Below are positions 10,660 through 19,489 of a stretch of 64,000 nucleotides of DNA, piece by piece (positions within the stretch are counted from its first letter, which is position 1; every line of letters starts with the position of its first letter). Where the stretch lies: NCBI RefSeq assembly GCF_000332195.1, contig NZ_KB235922.1:5057322-5121321 (forward strand), read 5' to 3'. The notes beneath the pieces are model-generated. The model worked only from the letters and a program-made list of their open reading frames with translations, had not been told where the DNA came from and ran no database searches. This stretch comes from Pleurocapsa sp. PCC 7319 (lineage in GTDB: Bacteria > Cyanobacteriota > Cyanobacteriia > Cyanobacteriales > Xenococcaceae). The translations under genes and the position numbers were made by a program.

Positions 10660-12438
10660 ATGGCAATCGCAAGGAAAAGTATTGCTTTAATTAGTGGTGT
10701 AATTTTATTTCTGGCTATTGCTATCTATGGCAATCTTGATTCTCCTTTTGCCTATCAAATTCTGAGCCATTTAAGTTGTCGTAATTCTTTATTGCCTGTA
10801 TGTAATCCAGTCAATGCTGAGACAGTAGAACCTACCGCCAAGGGAAAAAACGGTGTAGTTGTTTCAACCCAAAGAGAGGCATCTCAGCTTGGCTTGCAAA
10901 TACTTCAGGACGGTGGCAATGCAATCGATGCTGCCGTAGCCATGGGTTATGGTTTAGCGGTTAGCGATCCCTGCTGTGGCAATCTTGGTGGGGGTGGTTT
11001 TATGTTAATTCGCTTGGCAAATGGCGAAGAAACTTTTATTGATTTTCGGGAAACTGCCCCTCTAGCTGCTAATAAGGATATGTACCTTGACGAGGCAGGA
11101 AATATTGTTGAGGGATTAAGCACAGAAGGTTATCTCGCTGTTGGTGTTCCAGGAACAGTTAAGGGCTTAAATTATGCCTTAACTAAATATGGCACGATGA
11201 AACGCGATCGCGTAATCAAACCGGCGATCGCGCTGGCTGAAGATGGCTATAGCTTGCACCAAGGGGATGTCGATATATTTGAAGCTGGCAAAGAGAAGCT
11301 AGAAAAACCAAATGTTGCCGAGATCTTTTTAAAAAATGGTGAAGTTTATCAACCCGGCGAAGTTTTAATTCAATCAGATTTGGCAGCAACCTTGACCTCA
11401 ATTGCCGAATCACAAACAGATGCTTTTTATCAGGGTGAAATAGCGGAAAAGATTGTTGCTGCTAGTCAAGACAATCAAGGCATTTTAAGTTTGGAAGACT
11501 TTGCTAATTACCAAGTAAATGAAGCTGAACCAGTAAAGTGTGACTATCGAGGATATCAAGTCATATCTTCGCCTCCTCCTGGTGGCGGTACAACTGTCTG
11601 TCAAATGTTGAATATCTTATCGGGTTATGACTTAAAAGCCTTTGGTTGGAGAACCCCAGTGAGCTTGCATCATTTCTTTGCTTCCATGCTTCTGGCTTTT
11701 GGCGATCGCAATCGCTACTTAGGCGATCCTAATTTTGTTGACAATCCTGTAGAGAGACTTTTATCTGAAGAATACGCAGCTAAATTAAGAGAAAAAATTG
11801 CTTATCCAGCTATTCCTCCTGAATCTGTTTACAACAATATTCAACCAGAAGGAACCAACACTACTCATTATTCGGTAGTTGATCGTGAAGGTAATGCCGT
11901 AGCGGTAACTTATACAATCAATTCTTATTTTGGTGCTGGAGTGATTGCTCCTGGAACTGGTTTTTTACTCAACAATGAAATGGATGACTTTACTAGCAAA
12001 GTAGGAGAGGCAAATCAATTTGGTTTACGACAGGGAGAAGCCAATATAATTGAACCAGGAAAACGCCCTCTTAGTTCTATGTCGCCTACTATTGTTACTA
12101 AAGAAGGAAAAGTTTATTTAGTTACGGGTAGTCCTGGCGGTTCGACAATTCCGACTACAGTGGTACAAGTAATCACCAATGTGATTGACTATGATTTAAA
12201 TCTTAGTGAAGCTGTCAACACTCCCCGTCTTCATTATCAAGGTTTTCCAGATCGGATTCTTAGTGAACCCAATGCAGTCAATCCTGAGACTATCAGAGGC
12301 TTAAAATTGAGAGGATACAGCATCATTCCTTTCCGTACCTGGGGGGCAGCCGAATCAATTATGCTCAATCCTGAAACAGGTTTATTAGAAGGAGTAAATG
12401 ACGTTCGCAAACCTGCGGGAAAAGCCTTAGCTTATTAG
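10660..12438 (+). CDS. ggt: Gamma-glutamyltransferase (glutathione hydrolase)
   Basis: The 592-residue precursor begins with a hydrophobic helix (residues about 8-24), so it is probably exported or membrane-anchored. The mature large subunit would contain GKNGVVVSTQREASQLG and DGGNAIDAAVA. The autoprocessing site is present: TTHYSVVD, with the new N-terminal nucleophile Thr401, followed by the small-subunit motifs TINSYFGAGV and RPLSSMSPTI. The enzyme cleaves gamma-glutamyl bonds of glutathione and conjugates and also transfers the glutamyl group. The gene is followed after 27 bp by a hydrolase gene with its own strong ribosome-binding site, suggesting an operon. Confidence 0.95.
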   Translation: MAIARKSIALISGVILFLAIAIYGNLDSPFAYQILSHLSCRNSLLPVCNPVNAETVEPTAKGKNGVVVSTQREASQLGLQILQDGGNAIDAAVAMGYGLAVSDPCCGNLGGGGFMLIRLANGEETFIDFRETAPLAANKDMYLDEAGNIVEGLSTEGYLAVGVPGTVKGLNYALTKYGTMKRDRVIKPAIALAEDGYSLHQGDVDIFEAGKEKLEKPNVAEIFLKNGEVYQPGEVLIQSDLAATLTSIAESQTDAFYQGEIAEKIVAASQDNQGILSLEDFANYQVNEAEPVKCDYRGYQVISSPPPGGGTTVCQMLNILSGYDLKAFGWRTPVSLHHFFASMLLAFGDRNRYLGDPNFVDNPVERLLSEEYAAKLREKIAYPAIPPESVYNNIQPEGTNTTHYSVVDREGNAVAVTYTINSYFGAGVIAPGTGFLLNNEMDDFTSKVGEANQFGLRQGEANIIEPGKRPLSSMSPTIVTKEGKVYLVTGSPGGSTIPTTVVQVITNVIDYDLNLSEAVNTPRLHYQGFPDRILSEPNAVNPETIRGLKLRGYSIIPFRTWGAAESIMLNPETGLLEGVNDVRKPAGKALAY

Positions 12439-12465
12439 GCGTTGGTGATTTAAGGGAGGTTTGTT

Positions 12466-13638
12466 GTGCTGGGAATCTTATTTGGAAATTCAAAAGAACT
12501 ACCAAAACCAGTTGGTAAATATGTTGTGGGAATTACACAGTTAGATTTTACCGATAAGAGTAGAAAAAAGGTGTTTCCATTTGAAGAGGATAACGCATTT
12601 AGAAAAATTCCTGTAACTATCTTTTATCCAGCCGAAAGTAATCAAGGCAAAGACAGCGCACCTTATTCTTCTCCAGAATTATTAGAGGTTCTGAGCAAAA
12701 TGACATTTGGACTCTTCTCAAAAAATGTCGCAAAAGTTAAGACCAATTGTTATAAAAATGTACCAATTGCATCAAGTGAAGATAACTATCCAGTCATTAT
12801 TTTTAACCATGGCTATAGTGGTCATACAATGCAAAGTACAATATTATGTTCAGATTTAGCTAGTTCAGGATATATAGTTGTTTCTGTAGGTCATCCTTAT
12901 GAGGCTTCAGGGGTAAAATATTTGGATGGCAGAGTAATAAAAATGGAGCGCACTATCCAAGAAAATTTGAAATCAGTTACTTCTTTAAAATACCTCCAAA
13001 AAATATTTAAAGCATCTACAAAAGAATATTATTCAGATAGCAAAGCAATGGAAACATCAGAATATATTCTCAAAAATAATGAAATTTTAACTAACAATGT
13101 AAAGATCTGGGTAGATGATTCTATCTTTGTAGCCGATCAATTAGAAGCTTTAAATAAAGGGGAAATAGAATCAATATTTAACAATAAGTTTAAGCTCAAT
13201 TTAGGGATGGGAATTACAGGTCATTCTTATGGAGGGGTAACCTCTGCTCAGACTTGTTTAAACGATCATAGATTTGTAGCTGGAATAAATATCGATGGTG
13301 CAACTTGCGGAGACTTTTTGTATAAAGATATTAATACACCTTTTATGCTTTTAGGTACTCATCTGAGCAAAAATATTTCAAGAACGACTTATATATATAA
13401 TACAAAAGATACATATATAATAACCTTAGATAATACACAACATTTTGGTTATTCAGATGCACTATTTATATTCAGACAAGCAAATCTTTTGAATCAAATA
13501 GGTAAAAGAGAAAAATATGAATTTCGTGAAATTGTTACCAATTATCACTTGAAGTTTTTTGAAAAATACTTACTCACAAATCAAGAAATTGAGTTAAAAG
13601 ATCTCAAATATGATGGCGTTGAATTTAGGCAGAAATGA
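12466..13638 (+). CDS. Alpha/beta hydrolase, PAF-acetylhydrolase / dienelactone-hydrolase-like
   Basis: The 390-residue protein starts at a GTG preceded by GGGAGG with ideal spacing. It has an oxyanion stretch (VIIFNHGYSGHT, about residue 110), the nucleophile elbow GHSYGG near residue 253, and a late His in NTQHFGYSD. The N-terminal layout (IGVTQLDFTDKSR type strand, then PVTIFYPAES) matches platelet-activating-factor acetylhydrolase-like proteins. No signal peptide is visible. The codon use and base composition are more AT-rich than ggt just upstream. The real substrate is unknown. Confidence 0.75.
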   Translation: MLGILFGNSKELPKPVGKYVVGITQLDFTDKSRKKVFPFEEDNAFRKIPVTIFYPAESNQGKDSAPYSSPELLEVLSKMTFGLFSKNVAKVKTNCYKNVPIASSEDNYPVIIFNHGYSGHTMQSTILCSDLASSGYIVVSVGHPYEASGVKYLDGRVIKMERTIQENLKSVTSLKYLQKIFKASTKEYYSDSKAMETSEYILKNNEILTNNVKIWVDDSIFVADQLEALNKGEIESIFNNKFKLNLGMGITGHSYGGVTSAQTCLNDHRFVAGINIDGATCGDFLYKDINTPFMLLGTHLSKNISRTTYIYNTKDTYIITLDNTQHFGYSDALFIFRQANLLNQIGKREKYEFREIVTNYHLKFFEKYLLTNQEIELKDLKYDGVEFRQK

Positions 13639-13767
13639 CAACAGTTATAGCTAGAGGAAGACTATCAGTAAATTTTTTGATGCAACTGTCGATAACTCTT
13701 TCATAACTATACTCAATCGTTCCTAAATCAATTATAAAGTGTTTAACTTTTTATAATTCCCAACCAG

Positions 13768-14256
13768 CTAAATTTTTTCTAAAAGTTTTTCCCTAAATAC
13801 TGTACAGGGACTGTCATTATAACGTTCAATTGGATAAAAACCCTGTTTGTTATAAAATCTCATAGCTTGAAATTGCTTTTCCTCATTTGCTAAATCGAGT
13901 CGTACTTTTTGATATCCTGCTTGTTTGGCAAAATTAAAGAGCTTTTGAGTCATTTTTTGACCTAATCCTTGTCCCCGATACGCCTTAAGAAACCACATTC
14001 GCTTTAGTTCACAGATTTTAGCTTCAAGTTGTCGAATTCCCCCAGTACCTACAACTTTATCCTTATCTATTAATACTAAAAATAGACCATTATGATCAAA
14101 ATAGTGGGATTTTACATTAGTAATATCAGACATTGAATCAATACGTTTAAACTCCTCTTCTGATATTTCACCTTGCCAAATTTCTAAACTAACAGTCAGT
14201 ACAACTTGCTTTGCCTGTTCAATCTGATGTTTTTTTATAGGTAAAATCTTAACCAT
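13768..14256 (-). CDS. GNAT-family N-acetyltransferase
   Basis: The 162-residue protein has the acetyl-CoA loop KAYRGQGLGQKMTQKL at about residues 95-110 and the C-terminal FYNKQGFYPIERY strand-helix of GNAT enzymes. The sequence GTGGIRQLEAKICELKRMWF is typical of small stress-type acetyltransferases of the ElaA/YjcF sort. The substrate cannot be inferred. It lies 48 bp downstream of the HAD hydrolase gene on the same strand. Confidence 0.8.
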   Translation of the reverse strand: MVKILPIKKHQIEQAKQVVLTVSLEIWQGEISEEEFKRIDSMSDITNVKSHYFDHNGLFLVLIDKDKVVGTGGIRQLEAKICELKRMWFLKAYRGQGLGQKMTQKLFNFAKQAGYQKVRLDLANEEKQFQAMRFYNKQGFYPIERYNDSPCTVFREKLLEKI

Positions 14257-14303
14257 GAGATTTAGTTAAAATCGCTTTTACTTTTTGCTTTGAAGTAAAT
14301 ATC

Positions 14304-14957
14304 TTACACAGTTACTTCGTTTGAACTATCTACAATCAAACCAGGAAGTTCTAACATATCTTGAAAAGATATTATGTTATCCACCTGTGATAAAGCAAAC
14401 TTATTAGGCTGATAAAAAAAAGACTTCATTCCAGCACGTTGAGCAGCTTCTATCCCTACAATGCTATCTTCCACAACAACACAATTTTTTGGATGTACTC
14501 CCATCTTTTTAGCTGCATATAAAAATAAATCTGGTTCTGGTTTCCAAGCTTGAACAACATAAGAACTAAAAAGATTGTTATCGAAAAAATGTTCTAAATT
14601 AGTTACTTGAACTGCTTGTTTAATCTTCTCTAAAGGTGCATTAGAAGCCACACACTTAGGCTGAGGGATTTTTTCTAAGGCGATTGCAACATTAGAAATT
14701 GGCTTTAATTGAGAATTAAATAAATCTCCTACAAGTTCGCGATATGAGGTAATGAAAGTCTCATCTAATTCCAGATTATATTCTTGCGCTAAAACATCAA
14801 CAATATTTGCCAGTTTCCAACCGCGAAAACGATTAACCATTGATTGAAGATTTGCTTGAATACCAAACTCTTTGAGCTTCATTTCTAAACCTAAGTTGCA
14901 AAGCACTTCACTATCAACTAGCGTACCATCACAGTCAAAAATTATACATTTAATCAT
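14304..14957 (-). CDS. HAD-superfamily hydrolase (phosphatase / beta-phosphoglucomutase-like)
   Basis: All HAD motifs are visible in the 217 residues: motif I FDCDGTLVDSE (nucleophile Asp8, general acid Asp10), motif II CVASNAP, motif III lysine in WKPEPDLF, and motif IV VVEDSIVGIEAAQRAG. The cap is the small helical type (subclass IA), so the substrate is likely a small phosphate ester such as a sugar phosphate or phosphoglycolate. The gene is 20 bp downstream of a Uma2 gene. Confidence 0.85.
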   Translation of the reverse strand: MIKCIIFDCDGTLVDSEVLCNLGLEMKLKEFGIQANLQSMVNRFRGWKLANIVDVLAQEYNLELDETFITSYRELVGDLFNSQLKPISNVAIALEKIPQPKCVASNAPLEKIKQAVQVTNLEHFFDNNLFSSYVVQAWKPEPDLFLYAAKKMGVHPKNCVVVEDSIVGIEAAQRAGMKSFFYQPNKFALSQVDNIISFQDMLELPGLIVDSSNEVTV

Positions 14958-14977
14958 ATTTGAGACAGTTAGTTGTT

Positions 14978-15526
14978 TTAAAATAGCAATAATTTATTAA
15001 TAGCTATTTTTATATTTGGAAAAGTTAAAGGTGAAACTGTACCTGTTTGATACTCAGCAACTTTACTATAGCTATTATTTTGTATTTGAGTATGAGTTAT
15101 AAGTTTTTTGTTAACTAGATCGATTACCCAATATTCAGCTATACCATTGCGAGCATAGGTAATAATTTTTTGCTCAATATCTTTTTTTAATGTCTTATTC
15201 GAGATTTCTACTAACCAATAAATATCTTGTGGATAAGGGTGATGATTACGATATATACTTTCTGGCAGCCTAACAATGGCTATATCTGGTTCAGGCTCAC
15301 TGTTATCTAGAGTAATAGGGTGAGACTCTCTAACATCAGCCAAACCTGCCAAAAGAATCCTCAAATACTTGACTACGCTATCTTTTGTATAACTATGTTC
15401 TATACTCTCTGGACTCATTTCGACAATCTCTCCTTCCAGCAATTCCACTGGTTTTCCCTCTAATAATCCAGAGTTAACCAATTCATGCCATTCCTCAACA
15501 GACCATTTATAAGTAGTTAAAGTCAT
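14978..15526 (-). CDS. Uma2-family (DUF820) putative endonuclease-fold protein
   Basis: The 182 residues show the cyanobacterial Uma2 layout: WSVEEWHELVNSGLLEG, VELLEGEIVEMSPES, the PEPDIAIV acidic block, and YWLVEISNKTL with Lys in the following helix, ending with EYWVIDL. These are the D/E/K positions of the restriction-endonuclease-like fold. Such genes occur in many copies in cyanobacteria and their roles are unknown. It heads the Uma2-HAD-GNAT run on the minus strand. Confidence 0.85.
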   Translation of the reverse strand: MTLTTYKWSVEEWHELVNSGLLEGKPVELLEGEIVEMSPESIEHSYTKDSVVKYLRILLAGLADVRESHPITLDNSEPEPDIAIVRLPESIYRNHHPYPQDIYWLVEISNKTLKKDIEQKIITYARNGIAEYWVIDLVNKKLITHTQIQNNSYSKVAEYQTGTVSPLTFPNIKIAINKLLLF

Positions 15527-15597
15527 ATATAGCCTTGTCTAAATTATCCTTTACCTGCTCAACTATTTTATTGCGATTAAAGTCATAGTAGGATTTA

Positions 15598-15632
15598 GCG
15601 ATCAGCTTTGCTGGTGCGCTCCGCGCAATCGC
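15598..15632. repeat. Compact cruciform-forming palindromic repeat
   Basis: Outer arms GCGAT (15598-15602) and ATCGC (15628-15632) enclose two small perfect hairpins, CAGC-TTT-GCTG (15603-15613) and GCGC-TCC-GCGC (15616-15626). The result would be a three-way junction. It lies in the short gap between the Uma2 and glutathione S-transferase genes and has no T-tract, so it is probably a REP-like element, not a terminator. Confidence 0.55.
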
Positions 15633-15669
15633 TTGTTGAATTATTTTCTAGCTCAATTACCAAAAATAT

Positions 15670-16350
15670 CTATGATTGCTTTACCTTATCAATAATCTGA
15701 TTCTGACCTTTCAATTTAACCAACTTTTGAACAGTTTGTTTGAATATAGCTATTTGTTCATCATTAGGTTGTGTTGTTTGCCAGACTTCTCTTTCCATCA
15801 AGAGATCGCACCACTGCTCAATTTTCTCAAACTGACTGATATTAAAGTCTAATTTTGAGATCAAAACTACAGCATTACCCGCCACAATATCGCCTAAAGA
15901 AAGGTTTTCTCCGCCAAAATAGGCATTATCTGCTAATAATTCGGCAAAAAAGTGTAAAATTCTGTTGATTTTGCGTTTAGCTTTTCCTAGCAGTGGGGAA
16001 TCTTCTGTTTCGCTCATCAAGGGAATAACTAAAGAAGATAATTCATTATTGCTTACCATCTGTGCCATGCGTACTTTAGCTAACTGTGAAGCATCTTGTG
16101 GCAGTAAAGGGCGATCGCGATACTTGCTTTCTAAATAATCTAAAATTGCTAGAGATTCTATAACTCGCAAGCCATCATCAACAATTACTGGTACATGATG
16201 AAAAGGATTAAGTGCCAGAAAATCTGGTTTAAATTGCTCTCCATCTTGAATATTTACGAGTATTGATTTGAAAGGGATCTTTTTCTCTAATAAAGCAATC
16301 CAAACACGACGAGATAATGGAGATAGAGGATGATAGTAAAATTCCAGCAT
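15670..16350 (-). CDS. Glutathione S-transferase
   Basis: The 226 residues have a thioredoxin-fold GST N-domain with SPLSRRVWIALLEKK, the cis-Pro loop HVPVI and the glutathione-binding ESLAILDYLE. A helical C-domain with LSLGDIVAGNAV, the capping-box region, follows. The enzyme conjugates glutathione to electrophiles. It is the last gene of a minus-strand run that includes a second GST and two membrane proteins, downstream of a TetR-type operator. The active residue near the N-terminus is probably a Ser (S9 or S12). Confidence 0.9.
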   Translation of the reverse strand: MLEFYYHPLSPLSRRVWIALLEKKIPFKSILVNIQDGEQFKPDFLALNPFHHVPVIVDDGLRVIESLAILDYLESKYRDRPLLPQDASQLAKVRMAQMVSNNELSSLVIPLMSETEDSPLLGKAKRKINRILHFFAELLADNAYFGGENLSLGDIVAGNAVVLISKLDFNISQFEKIEQWCDLLMEREVWQTTQPNDEQIAIFKQTVQKLVKLKGQNQIIDKVKQS

Positions 16351-16431
16351 GGATAAATCTTAATTACTGTTAATCAAAAAATTGTTGGTTTGGGAAGTGT
16401 ATTAATTCAGATGATGATTTGTGTAAAAAGT

Positions 16432-17205
16432 TTATCGATCTTGCTCGTGTCTATGTTCGCAATACATACGCGCAACTAATTTGCCTGCCGGTGTGTTTCT
16501 CAACTCTTGAATTACTTCAACCATTTCTGTTGGCATTTTTGATAATTGAGAGTCATAAACAGGATGATGTTCGGGACGTATTACAGGAGCAGCTAGCGCA
16601 GCAAAGGTGATATCTGCTGCGGATAGGCGGTCGCCGACTAAATATTTTTGACCTAGCGATAATTTTTGATTTAGAGCAGAAAAAGTCTTTCTAATTGTTT
16701 GTAAAGCAATTTGTTTACCCTCTGTGCTAATGTTGTAGTTTTGTTTGAATAACTCTAATGTCTTATGAAAAACGGACGCATTTTGTTTTTTCTCAGTAGC
16801 ACTTGTGCCTTTACTCCAAGCTCTTTCTACTAGCTTGGGTGTTTGCATAGCATAATAGTAGCCCCAGCAGCGCGTTGCTCCTCCCAATTGGTCATCACAT
16901 AGTTTTTCGATTATTTCTACTCGATCTCGTAACTCTATATTTTGGGGATAAAGTTGCTTGTCTGTGGAAACACGATTCAAGTAATGTAGTATGTCATGAG
17001 AATCAACTAAGGCTTTATTATCTATGATCAATACGGGGACAGTCGTTCCTCCATAGCGAGATGTATATTGTCTATGAAATGGTGGTGCATGGTTTTCTTC
17101 TACATAATCAACATTCAGGTAATCCAACGCCCAACGAACTTTCTCACAGTAATGACTAACGGCGATCGCAATTAATAAAGGTTTTTCTTGATTTACTGTG
17201 TTCAT
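16432..17205 (-). CDS. Glutathione S-transferase-like protein
   Basis: The 257-residue protein has a GST N-domain with SHYCEKVRWALDYL, cis-Pro in TTVPVLI and DSHDILHYL. The C-domain contains LSAADITFAALAAPV. The reading frame extends further, but the ATG at 17205 is chosen because it overlaps the previous stop codon as ATGA and has AGAGGAG upstream, a classic translational-coupling arrangement. The N-terminal Cys could act in glutathionylation or reduction, as in omega-class enzymes. It belongs to the TetR-flanked cluster. Confidence 0.85.
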   Translation of the reverse strand: MNTVNQEKPLLIAIAVSHYCEKVRWALDYLNVDYVEENHAPPFHRQYTSRYGGTTVPVLIIDNKALVDSHDILHYLNRVSTDKQLYPQNIELRDRVEIIEKLCDDQLGGATRCWGYYYAMQTPKLVERAWSKGTSATEKKQNASVFHKTLELFKQNYNISTEGKQIALQTIRKTFSALNQKLSLGQKYLVGDRLSAADITFAALAAPVIRPEHHPVYDSQLSKMPTEMVEVIQELRNTPAGKLVARMYCEHRHEQDR

Positions 17206-17615
17206 CCTTCTATCTCCTCTGTTATACGCCATTCTTGAGCGATTAAAAACGACCAAATGATGAAGCCTACTATCGATAATCCTGCAATTACGTCAGTCCA
17301 AATCAGAATGTGCATTTTGATCGAAAACTGGGACAACGAACCATAAAAGTAATGTGCTGGACTAGATAATCCTGTACCAGCATAAATACCTAAAAGGAAA
17401 TAACTCAACCAATATTTTTGTTTGCTATAAACCCAGTAACTTATTATTCCAATTAGAGTCATTACAACCCAGGTAATAAACACGCCAGAAGTAGTAAACC
17501 ATTCTGGTTCAGGATAGTCATGAACGAAAATAGCGTTGTCTGTGTAGTGAATACTGGTAATGACAATACTAAAAATCAAAATTGGCAGTAAACTAGTTTT
17601 ACTTCGCTTTTTCAT
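17202..17615 (-). CDS. Small four-helix membrane protein of unknown function
   Basis: The 137 residues form four hydrophobic segments at about 8-24, 43-63, 69-85 and 104-127. Between the first two lies a conserved-looking loop, HYTDNAIFVHDYPEPEW, and SSPAHYF precedes the last helix. No family could be named. It overlaps the GST start by four bases (ATGA), so it is translationally coupled to that enzyme and is likely a partner in the same detoxification or lipid-related process. Confidence 0.75.
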   Translation of the reverse strand: MKKRSKTSLLPILIFSIVITSIHYTDNAIFVHDYPEPEWFTTSGVFITWVVMTLIGIISYWVYSKQKYWLSYFLLGIYAGTGLSSPAHYFYGSLSQFSIKMHILIWTDVIAGLSIVGFIIWSFLIAQEWRITEEIEG

Positions 17616-17644
17616 CAGTTGAATCCTCCATAATGATTAGGTAA

Positions 17645-17858
17645 TTACGTTAAAAAGTCTCTGCCTTTGTCTAAGCCATATTGATAAGCTGCGGCTAACT
17701 CTTCAGGTGTGATTTGGTAAAGTCAACTTCTAATTTTTTTCTATATACAGGCGATCGCTAATGAATCTTTGTTCTATTTCTTGAACTGAAATCTTTCTTG
17801 ACAAGGGAATTTGCTCATACAAATAAGCTTGAATTACTTGGTAGTCTTGCTTCTCCAT
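17645..17858 (-). pseudogene. Remnant of a small (about 70-residue) conserved protein, two frameshifts
   Basis: An ATG at 17858 with GAGGAAAT upstream opens a 42-codon frame (MEKQDYQVIQAYLYEQIP...) that stops at 17730, inside a run of seven A residues (minus strand). Adding one A there and one A at the next AAA run restores a continuous frame ending LAAAYQYGLDKGRDFLT at 17645. A coherent protein of about 70 residues is thus broken by two single-base losses in homopolymers. The first 42 codons may still be translated. Confidence 0.55.
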
Positions 17859-17866
17859 TTATTTCC

Positions 17867-18295
17867 TCAACTAAAAATAGCCATTGATTGTAAACAGCCA
17901 AAGATAAGTGTCAAAGTGCTAATCAAAGAGCCTGTAGCACCTACAATATTGCCTGCGTAAACAATTTTATTTTCAATAGTTTTGCCTACAGAAAGCCCAC
18001 GATGACCAACCCATGCACCGTAAGGCAGAGCAATACAAAACCCGTATCCTGAAATTACGGATGACCAAACTAATATTGCCAAAGCAAGCACATTCATATC
18101 CAATTGATTTATTGCAGCAGCAAAGGCAATCATCGTTGTTCCCCCCATCGATAGCCCAGAATGAGCTACTTTCCATGCCCGTACAATTTCTTCATCTTTT
18201 TTTTTAGTAATAGCTGAACCATAGGGAATTCCAGATAGTTGTCCAATTAAAAGAACAATCGCACCATGAAACAGCAGTTGTAGAGATAAATTCAT
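17867..18295 (-). CDS. Four-helix membrane protein resembling styrene-oxide isomerase
   Basis: The ATG at 18295 follows GAGAAA and gives 142 residues; earlier in-frame starts at 18340 and 18349 exist. Four transmembrane helices are visible. Between the first two lies RAWKVAHSGLSMGGTTMIA, which matches the remembered StyC pattern of a Trp, an AHSG motif, and a small-residue helix. Styrene-oxide isomerase opens epoxides to aldehydes in the membrane. The neighbours are two glutathione S-transferases, which fits an epoxide or electrophile theme, but the function is an inference from one motif and context. Confidence 0.5.
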   Translation of the reverse strand: MNLSLQLLFHGAIVLLIGQLSGIPYGSAITKKKDEEIVRAWKVAHSGLSMGGTTMIAFAAAINQLDMNVLALAILVWSSVISGYGFCIALPYGAWVGHRGLSVGKTIENKIVYAGNIVGATGSLISTLTLIFGCLQSMAIFS

Positions 18296-18387
18296 TGTTA
18301 TTTCTCGAATAATGCAAGCATCACTTACTTGTATCTTCATGAATAGCAATTATTTTCGATAAATGCAAGTAGTACTTGCACAACAAG

Positions 18388-18798
18388 CTATTGATATCGG
18401 GCATAAATATTTTTTACTTCTTCAGGAATAGCCATTGGGCGCATAGTTTCTTGATTTATAAAAAATCCCATTTGAGTCGCAGTAGTAACTATTTCATCGT
18501 AGAGATAAATCTCCGCTTGCAGAGTACAACGCGATCGCCCTAATTTAGATATCCACATTTTTCCCATAGGCTTGTCAAATATCTTCAGAGCTTTTTTATA
18601 CCTGATTTCGGTAGAGGCAATAATGGGACAATATCCTTGCTCCATTAGGTGCTTTAAAGGAAAATAAGACTCTAGCATTTTCAACCTCAAGTCTTCTAAC
18701 CAACGAATATAGACAATATTGCTCACAATTCCTGCAAAATCTATGTCATAGGTTTTAACAGGGAACTTCAGGCTTACTTCTAAAGGTTTTTGTTCCAT
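18388..18798 (-). CDS. Acyl-CoA thioesterase, 4HBT hotdog fold
   Basis: The 136-residue protein has the 4-hydroxybenzoyl-CoA thioesterase signature: YDIDFAGIVSNIVYIRWLED, where the Asp (in DFAG) is the catalytic residue and the Tyr/Asn line the CoA pocket. Length is normal for the family. It hydrolyses acyl-CoA or aryl-CoA thioesters. It is the first gene after the tetR stop and has a TetR-type palindrome 24 bases before its start, so it probably leads the regulated operon. Confidence 0.85.
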   Translation of the reverse strand: MEQKPLEVSLKFPVKTYDIDFAGIVSNIVYIRWLEDLRLKMLESYFPLKHLMEQGYCPIIASTEIRYKKALKIFDKPMGKMWISKLGRSRCTLQAEIYLYDEIVTTATQMGFFINQETMRPMAIPEEVKNIYARYQ

Positions 18799-18821
18799 TT
18801 GAGATTAATCATGTAAATTAC

Positions 18822-18835
18822 AGACCGATTGGTCT
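18822..18835. promoter_or_regulatory. Putative TetR operator upstream of the thioesterase operon
   Basis: AGACCGATTGGTCT is a 14-bp palindrome with arms AGACC and GGTCT and a four-base centre. A near-identical site (AGACCTATCGGTCT) lies just before tetR itself. Arm sequence and spacing resemble the remembered NemR-type box (AGACC-N4-GGTCT). Confidence 0.75.
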
Positions 18836-18871
18836 TTTTTAAGGTAAAAAAAATTGTTTGGTCAAAGTGTA

Positions 18872-18892
18872 ATTACTTTTTACTTCTTACTC
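18872..18892. repeat. Degenerate heptanucleotide repeat, three units
   Basis: ATTACTT, TTTACTT and CTTACTC lie in tandem immediately after the stop codon of the tetR gene (minus strand). Confidence 0.5.
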
Positions 18893-18893
18893 A

Positions 18894-19481
18894 TTAAAGA
18901 TTGTCTTTAATATAATTTTGCAAATGAGCTACTGCTCTCTTTAGATGAATAGGATTTCGTTCGAGTTTGCTCATCATAATTGCCCCTTCTAATGTCGAAA
19001 AAATAATTGTGGCAACGTTATCAGGTTCAACAGTCGACCGTATTTCTCCTTTCTTGATTCCTTTTTGTATGATCCGAACAATTAGGCTGCGACTAGAATT
19101 CATTGCTTCTAGAGCGCGATCGCGTAAAGGCGAATCTGTATCATCGGTTTCAATCGCTGTATTCATAATCGGACAGCCTCCTATAATTGGCGGAGCATCG
19201 ATATAAATCAGGTAACTGGATACTAGTGCTTGTAAACGTTCAATTGCATGGCGTTTTGTTCTCACCACACTCCAAATCCTTTGACTAAGAAGACTAGCAG
19301 CATAATCAAATGCTTCTAAAGCCAGCTCATCTTTACTCTTAAAATGGTTATATATTCCTCCTTTTTTTAAACCTGTTGCCTGCATAATATCGGCGATCGA
19401 TGAACCTGTATAACCTTTGAGGTTAAATAGCTCGGCTGCCTGATGAATTATGCGTGCTTTAGTCTGATGTGCTTTGGACAT
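18894..19481 (-). CDS. TetR/AcrR-family transcriptional regulator
   Basis: The 195 residues start with a TetR helix-turn-helix: ARIIHQAAELFNLKGYTGSSIADIMQATGLKKGGIYNHF (residues about 9-47; quoted here in pieces, key residues Gly, Ser, Tyr, Phe). The ligand domain contains IGGCPIMNTAIE, with a Cys in the position where several electrophile-sensing TetR proteins have one. It likely represses itself through the palindrome at 19490-19503 and the operon starting at 18798 through the matching one at 18822-18835. The inducer may be an electrophile, given the GST genes; this is inference. Confidence 0.9.
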   Translation of the reverse strand: MSKAHQTKARIIHQAAELFNLKGYTGSSIADIMQATGLKKGGIYNHFKSKDELALEAFDYAASLLSQRIWSVVRTKRHAIERLQALVSSYLIYIDAPPIIGGCPIMNTAIETDDTDSPLRDRALEAMNSSRSLIVRIIQKGIKKGEIRSTVEPDNVATIIFSTLEGAIMMSKLERNPIHLKRAVAHLQNYIKDNL

Positions 19482-19489
19482 TAATTTTA

